The translations under genes were made by a program, and so were the position numbers. Positions 38,105 to 44,110 of a DNA stretch of 44,110 bases are shown piece by piece. Position 1 is the first letter of the stretch; every line of letters starts with the position of its first letter. The DNA comes from Heliobacterium chlorum. GTDB lineage: Bacteria; Bacillota; Desulfitobacteriia; Heliobacteriales; Heliobacteriaceae. The notes under the pieces were generated by a model. The model was not told the DNA's origin and did not search any database. It saw nothing but the letters and a program-made list of their open reading frames with translations. The stretch covers positions 1 to 44,110 of the forward strand of contig NZ_JACVHF010000022.1 of assembly GCF_014502795.1 (NCBI RefSeq), given 5' to 3'.

Positions 38105-39406
38105 TTGAATGTACCTTCGTACCGCTATGGATTAGAAGATCGTCCTCCCCGCTGGCAAAACCTGATCTATGGCCTTCAGTGGCTGGCCATTACGGTGCCG
38201 TTGATCATCATTCTGGGAAAGATCGTTGCCCAAATTCATTTTACCGATCCCATGGACCAAATCACCTATCTGCAAAAATTGTTTTTTATCACTGCAGTGA
38301 TGCTCCTCATACAGGTCTATTGGGGACATCAACTACCACTGGTCACCGGGCCTGCAGCGATTTTACTTGTAGGCATTATAACGAACACAGGAAGTCCCAT
38401 GGATGCAATCTATTCATCGATGATGATCTGTGGATTTCTGCTGACTGTACTCAGTGCAACCGGCTGGTTTACCTATCTAAAGAATCTATTTACGCCTCGG
38501 GTCGTGGCGGTTATCTTGTTGCTCATCGCCTTTACACTTATCCCCACCATAATTAACCTCGTCATTGCCCCTGAAGCCGAAGGCTCTCCCCTCCAACATC
38601 TGCTGTTTTCTTTGCTGCTTTTGCTGGTTGTGGTGGCGGTGAGTCAAAGGCTGTCTGGGCTTTGGAAATCGACGCTCATTATCTGGGCGATGCTCGGCGG
38701 TTCTTTGATTTATTACCTACTGTTTCCTCAAGTTCCTTCCGAGTCTGCACAAGTACCCTTCGTGGCCTCTTTCTTTCGCGATGTGACTCTTCATGTTTCG
38801 TTGGAACCGGCTTTGATTGTATCTATGCTGCTATGTTACGTTGCCTTGGTGATCAATGATCTGGGGTCTATACAATCGGTTGGCAAGATGATTCTGGCCG
38901 ACAGGATGCCGGTGCGCATTTCCCGAGGTGTAACGGTGACCGGTTTGGTGAATGTGCTTTCCGGTTTTTTAGGCATTATCGGTCCCGTCAACTTTTCTTT
39001 AAGCCCTGGTGTCATCGCCTCGACAAGCTGTGCCTCCCGATTCACACTCGTACCGGCAGGTGTTTTCCTCTTCGTCATTGCTTTTTCGCCGAAGCTGATT
39101 CAATACCTCGGTAACATCCCACCGGTTGTGATCGGCACTTTGCTTCTATATATCATGTGTTCCCAAGTGGCGACGGGATTGAGGATCGTCTTCGAGTCGA
39201 CAGACCCCTTGAGCATGGACAACGGTTATATCGTTGGCCTGCCGATGATGTTGGCGACAGTCGTTTCTTTTTTGCCGCCTGCGGTTACAGCTAGCTTCCC
39301 AGCTTTGGTCCGGCCTATCTTGGGCAACGGTTTTGTCATCGGTGTGCTGGCGGTGATCATTTTGGAGCACTTCATCTTTCGAACGGAGGATTTAGAAAGG
39401 GGCTGA
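38105..39406 (+). CDS. NCS2-family (xanthine/uracil-type) permease
   Basis: 433 residues, about 12-14 TM helices. The N-terminal YGLEDRPPRWQNLIYGLQWLAI is the typical NCS2 (nucleobase:cation symporter-2) opening, and INDLGSIQSVGKMI with GIIGPVNFSLSPGVIASTSCASRF corresponds to the conserved substrate-binding helices. The normal QNxGxxxxT motif is replaced, so the substrate is unclear. The frame is open from 38036, but a TATAAT -10 lies at 38051-38056, so the earlier ATG (38066) would be at the transcription start; TTG 38105, 9 bases after GGAG, is favoured. Terminator at 39400. Confidence 0.8.
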   Translation: MNVPSYRYGLEDRPPRWQNLIYGLQWLAITVPLIIILGKIVAQIHFTDPMDQITYLQKLFFITAVMLLIQVYWGHQLPLVTGPAAILLVGIITNTGSPMDAIYSSMMICGFLLTVLSATGWFTYLKNLFTPRVVAVILLLIAFTLIPTIINLVIAPEAEGSPLQHLLFSLLLLLVVVAVSQRLSGLWKSTLIIWAMLGGSLIYYLLFPQVPSESAQVPFVASFFRDVTLHVSLEPALIVSMLLCYVALVINDLGSIQSVGKMILADRMPVRISRGVTVTGLVNVLSGFLGIIGPVNFSLSPGVIASTSCASRFTLVPAGVFLFVIAFSPKLIQYLGNIPPVVIGTLLLYIMCSQVATGLRIVFESTDPLSMDNGYIVGLPMMLATVVSFLPPAVTASFPALVRPILGNGFVIGVLAVIILEHFIFRTEDLERG

Positions 39407-39436
39407 CCCGCGTAGTGGGCCAGCCCGCTTTTTTTT
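39400..39436 (+). terminator. Terminator of the permease gene
   Basis: GGGCTG-A-CCC (39400-39409) pairs with GGG-C-CAGCCC (39417-39426), followed by GC and eight Ts. Confidence 0.8.
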
Positions 39437-39437
39437 A

Positions 39438-39890
39438 TTATATTTCTTGGGAAGGCAAGACCTTCACCATGCGAACGTGCCATATGCCGGCGTCTAAGAA
39501 GGACTCAGAGGATACTTTTTCGTAGCCCAATTTCTCATAAAAAGCTTGTGCATGCAATTGGGCATCAAGGAGAGTCCGGTGGTATCCCTCCCGTTGGGCA
39601 TTCTCCTCCAAGGCTTGGACGATGATCGCCCCCATCCCTTTGCCTCGGTGTTCCTTCCTTACGGCTATGCGCTGCAACTTCGCTGTTTCCTCGTCATAAG
39701 GGCAGAGCCGACCCGTGGCGACACCCTTCCTGTCCAAGCGGATCAACAGGTGTTTACAGGACAAGGGAGAGCGATCGTGATCGTCCACTTCCAGTTCTTC
39801 CGGGACGGCTTGTTCCAGGATAAAGACGTCTTTGCGGATGGCCAGGCATTCCTTTAGTTCATCGACAAGGGTGACTTCTATTATATCCAC
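39438..39890 (-). CDS. GNAT-family N-acetyltransferase (ElaA/YjcF-like)
   Basis: 150 residues. IRKDVFILEQAVPEELEVDDHD is the N-terminal hallmark of the YjcF/ElaA-type GNATs, then acetyl-CoA motif LQRIAVRKEHRGKGMGAIIV and LLDAQLHAQAFYEKLGY. The substrate is unknown; the type is often linked to small thiols or polyamines. GAGGAG precedes GTG 39890 at normal spacing. It lies 10 bases after the stop of the upstream phage-tail-like gene, so likely co-transcribed. Confidence 0.88.
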   Translation of the reverse strand: MDIIEVTLVDELKECLAIRKDVFILEQAVPEELEVDDHDRSPLSCKHLLIRLDRKGVATGRLCPYDEETAKLQRIAVRKEHRGKGMGAIIVQALEENAQREGYHRTLLDAQLHAQAFYEKLGYEKVSSESFLDAGIWHVRMVKVLPSQEI

Positions 39891-39900
39891 TAGACACTCC

Positions 39901-40302
39901 TCACTCTTGATTAGCTTGGGAGGCCTTCTGTTGGCAATGCTTGCAGGTATGCTGGGGAATGAGTAAGGCCAGCTCTCCAGGGCGTATCTCTATGGTATCA
40001 CCGGCGATGATTTCCAATCCCTGGGCCAAAGGGGTACAAAACCCGCGATCTTCCTCAAACAGGACGGACATATGGGTGACGACGCCCCAGTCGGTCAGGG
40101 CTTCTGGAAAGAGAATCGAATCCAGATTTCGTGCCATAAATCCGTCACCGGTTTGGGTAAACTCAAACTTAACCGGCTGGCGTTGATAACCTTGGCCGGA
40201 CACTTCCACAGTGACATCCATTTCGTATGTATCAGTATAGGTCTCCACTTTAACCGGGTCAGCTGTAAATAAAGCGACGTAACATTCCGGATGTTGGGTC
40301 AA
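39901..40302 (-). CDS. Phage-tail-like small protein with C-terminal CxxC
   Basis: 133 residues. ECYVALFTADPVKVETYTDTYE, VSGQGYQRQPVKFEF, SILFPEALTDWGVVTHMSVLFEE, GDTIEIRPGELALLI follow the pattern of a phage structural protein family (LxTADP...EVSGxGYxRQ...FPxAxxxWGxVTHxxLFD...GDxxxIxxGxLxI), which occurs in tail or baseplate cassettes. Here it stands alone, with an added tail TCKHCQQK that could bind metal. The start is TTG 40302 after GAGGAGGG. No other phage gene is near, so it may be domesticated; the call is from pattern memory. Confidence 0.55.
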   Translation of the reverse strand: MTQHPECYVALFTADPVKVETYTDTYEMDVTVEVSGQGYQRQPVKFEFTQTGDGFMARNLDSILFPEALTDWGVVTHMSVLFEEDRGFCTPLAQGLEIIAGDTIEIRPGELALLIPQHTCKHCQQKASQANQE

Positions 40303-40351
40303 AGTACTCCCTCCTCTTTTCCCGGTTATCATACCATATCGGGAGGGAAGT

Positions 40352-40850
40352 TTACATTTCTTTCTCCGAACGAAAAGCTTTCGTCAATCTTGGTAAGACT
40401 TCATGGACATCGCCAACGATCCCATATGTAGCAATTTGAAAAATAGGTGCCAATGGATCCTTATTGACGGCAATGATCACTTCGGAGTCTTTCATGCTGG
40501 CTTGATGCTGGACAGAACCGGAAATGCCGCAAGCGATATAAACCTTGGGGTGTACCGTCTTTCCGGTCTGTCCCACTTGATGCTCATAAGCAATCCAACC
40601 GGAATCAACTGCAGCCCGACTCGCTCCTACATGAGCACCGAGGACACGGGCCAGATCAAAGACGAGCGAAAACTGCTCCGCTCCGCCTATGCCTCGTCCA
40701 CCAGATACGATAATTTCGGCCTCTTCCAGAGGCATCCCTTTGGCGATATGGCCGATGACATCCTCTAGTATCCGATAATTCTCAGCAGTTCCTCTTTCAG
40801 CGAGTCCTATATAGCTCACTTTGGCCATAAGCGGGCTGTTTCCGAGGCTG
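40352..40850 (-). pseudogene. ETF alpha-subunit, 3' fragment
   Basis: Only the C-terminal FAD-binding half of electron-transfer flavoprotein alpha remains (about 160 of 320 residues): [71 protein letters not shown]. The N-terminal domain is missing. Upstream the frame runs into sequence that, in another frame, is the FAD-oxidoreductase fragment, so the gene was joined out of frame by a deletion near 40830-40890. The remaining ORF could be translated from an internal codon but would not make a working ETF. Confidence 0.85.
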
Positions 40851-41280
40851 GATATGGCCAAAGGGCGATAGGGCGGCCATGCTTTTGTTCCCGGGTAGGA
40901 CGGATAGGAATCTCTTTGCCGGCTAATGCGGCCACTTTTCCGGCCCATGCACCGGCCGTGTCGATAACGATAGGCAACATGATCTTTTCCCCGGATGCAG
41001 TGACAACACCCCGTACAGAACCATCACTTTTTTGTAAAATCCCGGTCACTTCTGTCTGCAGCCGAAATTCGACACCGAGGAGGCGTGCGGCATCGGCCAC
41101 AGCGTTGGTCGTCAGGACTGGATCTCCGTACCCCGATTCAGGCTCGTAGGCAGCAACCACCACGTCGTCCACATTGATTTGCGGGACCATTTCTTTAACT
41201 TGCTGCGGGTCAAGAAGTTGAACGGGAATCCCTAACGACTGGTGTATATGTACGTTCCGTACTAAAGCGTCTCGATCCAA
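40816..41280 (-). pseudogene. FAD-dependent (sarcosine/D-amino-acid-oxidase-like) oxidoreductase, internal fragment
   Basis: Middle portion of a DAO-family enzyme: [86 protein letters not shown]. The N-terminal GxGxxG FAD loop and the C-terminal third are absent. Its 5' side joins directly and in frame to the truncated FMN glutamate-synthase-like gene (TAG at 41281), and its 3' side runs out of frame into ETF alpha. Such an oxidase would pass electrons to ETF in an intact operon. Confidence 0.82.
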
Positions 41281-41511
41281 CTAAAGAGGTTTGTTGGCAA
41301 AACGGGCACCCAAAACCGTGTGGGTGCGGCACTCTTCTTTATAGGCGTCGATGACCATGCGGCTAAGTCCGGCCGGTAGAAAAGTTAGATCATTGAATGA
41401 CGGCAAGGACCGCCTTGCGCCGAAGCCGGAGACCTGATGGTGACCGGTGGCGGCCTTCGCTCAGATTTGCCGGATGATCTCTTTGTTCCAGGTCTCCCCC
41501 GAGGAAGTCAC
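41281..41511 (-). pseudogene. FMN-binding glutamate-synthase-like protein, 5' fragment
   Basis: GTG 41511 overlaps the GXGXG gene stop (GTGA). The frame reads TSSGETWNKEIIRQI, an in-frame TGA (41461), then AKAATGHHQVSGFGARRSLP and FNDLTFLPAGLSRMVIDAY up to THTVLGARFANKPL and TAG. This is the start of a GltS-domain (FMN) protein, normally about 500 residues; only about 75 remain. Beyond it the sequence is the FAD oxidoreductase. Both the nonsense codon and the deletion make it a pseudogene. Confidence 0.8.
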
Positions 41512-42167
41512 CCCCTTTTGATGTGGTGGTATTTCCGGCCGGAGATAATTTTGCGAAATCGGCCGGGATGAGGGAACTCATATCGTTCTAAAATTTCGGA
41601 GAGAAAATCACTATCTTCAGCCGTTACCTCCGCTTCTACAGCATCGGTACCCAAACTCGCGATCTGACCGGCTACAAAAATCTGACCGCCGATCATGTAG
41701 TGGCCTAAGAGCTCCCCGGTGTCACCTACGATGACGATACGTCCGTCAAAAAGCATAAAACCGGTCATAAACCCGGCGTTGCCGCCGACAAGTATGGTGC
41801 CTGATTTCATCACTTGTCCGGCCCGGGAGCCTAAATTTCCCCGTACGATAAGACTGCCGCCGCGCATGCCCGGGGCGGCGCAATTGCCCACGTCTTTTTC
41901 GACGACGATTTGGCCGGCCATGAAATTATCAGCGGCAAACCAACCGGCACTGCCTTTTACCCTAATAGAGGGACCGTCAGAGAGGCTGGCGGAATAGTAT
42001 CCGACACTCCCTACAAAGGTGACTTGTACAGGTGCCAAGATACCCACGGCCAGGTGATGCCGGGCAAGGGTGTTGCTTACAAGGACAGGCTCCCCCTTCT
42101 TTCCGGCCTCGCGAAGGCTTCGGTTGATATTGGTGATGCTCATCTGGTTGGCATCAAGCATTTTCAT
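41508..42167 (-). CDS. Glutamate synthase domain-3 (GXGXG) protein, GlxC-like
   Basis: 219 residues. Right-handed beta-helix with G-x-x-G repeats: VKGSAGWFAADNFMAGQIVV, AAPGMRGGSLIVRGNLGSRA, MKSGTILVGGNAGFMTGFML, VIVGDTGELLGHYMIGG. It is the stand-alone equivalent of the GltB C-terminal domain, found with separate glutamine-amidotransferase and FMN subunits. The gene shows no lesion, but its partners on both sides are broken, so it is probably without function and newly decaying. ATG 42167 starts two bases after the preceding frame stops. Confidence 0.85.
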   Translation of the reverse strand: MKMLDANQMSITNINRSLREAGKKGEPVLVSNTLARHHLAVGILAPVQVTFVGSVGYYSASLSDGPSIRVKGSAGWFAADNFMAGQIVVEKDVGNCAAPGMRGGSLIVRGNLGSRAGQVMKSGTILVGGNAGFMTGFMLFDGRIVIVGDTGELLGHYMIGGQIFVAGQIASLGTDAVEAEVTAEDSDFLSEILERYEFPHPGRFRKIISGRKYHHIKRG

Positions 42168-42169
42168 CT

Positions 42170-43201
42170 CTATATCACCGCCCGGTTCGGTACTTTATAT
42201 ACAGCTTTTTCTCCCGTCACTGACCAGGCGCCGATGGAAAATGGCGGCGGCTCTTCTACAGGAACATTCAGATCAGGGACAACTGTGCGCAGAGATGTTT
42301 CTTCTGAAGCTAAAAGGACCCGGTCCTCCATCTCCATGTAGACCAGTGGTTTAGCCGCCAAATTATCTTTGGCGAAACCAATATGCTCTGAAGTGGCCAC
42401 CGGGAAAGTGAAGGTCCCGTCCAATTCAAATAGACTGCGCTCTAAGACGGAGAACAGTTCTAATCCCTTCTGCAGGTAGTGGGCGGCAGTAGATCGCGAT
42501 AAGTTCTGAATCGTTATCGGTTCGAAATCGGTAACCGAGGTGCTGAAAACGGCGCCGCAGTTTGCAATAGTTCGTCAATTGTCCGTTATGTACATCTACA
42601 TCGGAGAAACCGTAAGCCCAAAAGGGATGGGAACGATCTGGGGACACACGGCTTTCCGTAGCCAATCGGGCGTGTCCGATGCCGTGGGAGTCGATGCGTT
42701 CCTGAAAACTGTATAATTGATTGAGCCGATCGGCGGTTCCCAGATCTTTATGAATTCGAAGCTGCCGTCCTAGACTGATGGTTTGCACCTGTGCTGCTTC
42801 GAGGGCATAGCATAATTCGGTCAGGGAACCGCCATATTCGATGCGAAAGCTCAGTCCGTTCCCCTGTCTGTGACAATTGTAGATACGTCCAGAACGTGCC
42901 TTTAGGACGTGGTCAATGAGATCGATCAAAGCTTCGACTCCTGCAGAGATGTGGGGAGATACTTTAGTGATGGAAGTCTCTGTTGCGTCGGGAAGTAAGG
43001 AGTCACAGCGAACTTCTAGGTTTCGTTCCAAGCCCTTTTTTGCCCTGTCAAAAGACGCTGATTTGTCGGCTTGAGGTGCTTCAAAAAGAGCGACTCCGCA
43101 GGAGTCCTCGCCCCTGTGGCGGATTCCAAAAACCAGATTCAGCAGCTCTCCCTACGGGGCCCAAACGGTTTTTTATATAACACACCGGCAATGCCGCACA
43201 T
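42170..43201 (-). pseudogene. Class-II glutamine amidotransferase (GlxB-like), two frameshifts
   Basis: Starts at ATG 43201, 8 bases after GGAGG, with MCGIAGVLYKKPFGP: Cys2 is the catalytic nucleophile. The frame then stops (TGA near 43141) but continues in a neighbouring frame as ELLNLVFGIRHRGEDSCGVA (HRGxDS motif), ending at 42426 with a second break. One extra base near 42446-42452 would restore VLERSLFELDGTFTFPVATS and then GFAKDNLAAKPLVYME to 42170. All three pieces are collinear with a roughly 340-residue amidotransferase that releases ammonia from glutamine. As it stands the gene cannot give a full product. Confidence 0.85.
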
Positions 43202-43268
43202 GTGGCTAACCTCCTTTTTTCCTGTTAGCCCCCGCCATGGCTGTCGTATCTTGGCCACATTGGCTTAA

Positions 43269-43895
43269 CATGGTCTCGTTCATAAAAACAAACAAAACCG
43301 AAAATATAAACTGGGGCTTACGCTGGTACAACTTGGGTTTATCGTCTGGAATAACCTCTCCCTTCGCCTTCTAGCCAAGCCTTTTATGAAGGAACTGGCT
43401 CGAACCACAAAAGAAAGCGTTTATCTCACTGTACGAGAAGACCTCTACGGGGTTTACGTGGAAGCAGTTAACTCTCCGCACGCATTGCGAGTAATGGAAC
43501 CGATCGGTATGCGACTCCCCTTATACCGGGGAGCTTCTAAAAAAGTGATTTTAGCTCACCTCCCGTTACGAACCCAGCAGGAGGTCTTCCGCCAAATCCC
43601 TGAGGTTTTTCGATGCGATGAAGTGGAGCGGATCACCGAAGAATTGGTATCGGTTAGAGACCAAGGTTATGCAGTCAGCTACGGAGAAACGACGGAAGGA
43701 ACGGTCGGGCTGGCTGTAGCGATTTTTTCGTGGGAGAACAAAGTGGTAGGTTCACTAAGCCTCGCCGGACCAGAACTGCGCTTTCAAAAGTCGCGCATGC
43801 CTGAAATGATCTATCAAGTACGGTTGACAGCAATGAAAATCTCCGAGGAATTAGGTTGGATAAAAGCCAAACCTGCTGCATCTCGGAGGAAGTGA
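43269..43895 (+). pseudogene. IclR-family regulator lacking its DNA-binding domain
   Basis: The open frame (from after TAA 43266) reads HGLVHKNKQNRKYKLGLTLV, which is the end of the IclR wing and linker, then the complete effector domain (MKELARTTKESVYLTV, YGVYVEAVNSPHALRV, GMRLPLYRGASKKVILAHL, VRDQGYAVSYGETTEGTVGLA). The first 60 or so residues with the helix-turn-helix are gone and no start is visible upstream; ATG 43386 could express only the effector domain. IclR proteins usually control the divergent catabolic operon, here the glx/etf genes, which are also damaged. Confidence 0.8.
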
Positions 43896-43923
43896 GAAAG
43901 CGATTTGATAGGCTGTATAAAAT

Positions 43924-43960
43924 AAACTGTTGAGTTATGTCTATCTTTGTTCAGCAGTTT
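43924..43960 (+). terminator. Possible terminator after the IclR remnant
   Basis: AAACTGTTGA (43924-43933) pairs with TCAGCAGTTT (43951-43960, one G-U), loop of 17, followed by TCATTTG. Confidence 0.4.
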
Positions 43961-43975
43961 TCATTTGTCCTCTGC

Positions 43976-44004
43976 TTGACTTCCTTTAGGTATTTGTGTA
44001 GAAT
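43976..44004 (+). promoter_or_regulatory. tRNA-Pro promoter
   Basis: -35 TTGACT (43976-43981), 17-base spacer, -10 TAGAAT (43999-44004), ending 12 bases before the tRNA. Confidence 0.7.
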
Positions 44005-44016
44005 TACCTTTGTGTT

Positions 44017-44093
44017 CGGGGCGTGGCGCAGTTTGGTAGCGTGCTTGGTTCGGGACCAAGAGGCCGCAGGTTCGAATCCTGTCGCCCCGACCA
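44017..44093 (+). tRNA. tRNA-Pro (anticodon CGG)
   Basis: 77 bases. Acceptor CGGGGCG (44017-44023) pairs with CGCCCCG (44083-44089), discriminator A and encoded CCA. D arm GCGC...GCGT, anticodon stem CTTGG/CCAAG with loop TTCGGGA (anticodon CGG), T arm with GGTTCGAATCC. All standard features are intact. Confidence 0.96.
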
Positions 44094-44110
44094 TGAGTTA
44101 GCTGGGGGTT

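Noticed and set aside
41390-41581. Minus-strand 63-codon frame
   Set aside because: Out-of-frame reading of the GXGXG and FMN-synthase junction; the collinear homologous frame is the neighbouring one.
1-44110. CRISPR array, prophage, toxin-antitoxin or integrated plasmid
   Set aside because: No regularly spaced repeats, cas genes, integrase other than the IS, or adjacent toxin-antitoxin pair were seen. The tRNA at the right edge shows no attachment-site duplicate within the window.

Overview
The window looks like the chromosome of an endospore-forming, Gram-positive (Firmicutes/Clostridia-type) bacterium. The evidence is a small acid-soluble spore protein, a SpoVM micro-protein, a SpoVB-type flippase, strong AGGAGG ribosome-binding sites with frequent TTG/GTG starts, an LCP cell-wall protein, and a LexA-like box of Gram-positive type in front of a Y-family polymerase. 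A Heliobacteria/Peptococcaceae-like origin is my guess from gene content; no rRNA gene is present to settle it. All family names come from reading motifs, not from database searches.

Layout. 1-4.7 kb is an accessory zone: a complete IS3-family element with a -1 frameshift signal, a lipoprotein, a copper-amine-oxidase-N-like secreted protein, a YmaF-like His-rich protein, a MerR-like DNA-binding protein and, just after its stop codon, a roughly 77-base fragment of 23S rRNA (peptidyl-transferase region). 4.6-9.9 kb holds another lipoprotein, a 4-TM protein with a BASS/ACR3-like transporter, a DsrE sulfur-carrier-like gene whose promoter spacer carries a CsoR/CstR-type operator, and an OmpR/HK two-component pair with a His-rich sensor domain. 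9.9-17.1 kb is mostly minus strand: a small gene with an unusual start, a likely 6S RNA, a UPF0182 membrane protein, then PHP phosphoesterase, RCK potassium channel, PaaK-type CoA ligase and ACT protein. 17.3-21.4 kb holds an EF-G-like GTPase, a SpoVB-like flippase and an SASP. 21.4-25.1 kb is a minus-strand run: DUF366, queE, folE (7-deazaguanine pathway), a GGCT-YpmA-like fusion, a zinc-ribbon protein and surE.

25.3-33.8 kb contains DUF2225, a Fur-family regulator, a SIMPL protein, a YrzE-like membrane protein, spoVM, a degenerate PlsY-like protein, Zn-finger proteins, pssA, HAD phosphatase, DUF3343, ahcY and an LCP protein. 33.9-40.3 kb contains a 50-aa protein, a LexA-boxed Y-family polymerase, recJ, two GNATs, an NCS2-type permease and a phage-tail-like small protein.

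40.3-43.9 kb is a collapsed catabolic locus: an IclR regulator lacking its HTH, a glutamine amidotransferase gene with two frameshifts, an intact GXGXG protein, the head of an FMN glutamate-synthase-like gene, the middle of an FAD oxidoreductase and the tail of ETF-alpha, joined by what look like deletions. The window closes with tRNA-Pro(CGG).

Most notable: the 23S fragment fused to an mRNA 3' end, the unannotated spoVM, the 6S RNA, the CstR-like operator at dsrE, three genes whose best start after a strong ribosome-binding site is ATT or ATC, and the deletion-scarred glx/etf locus.
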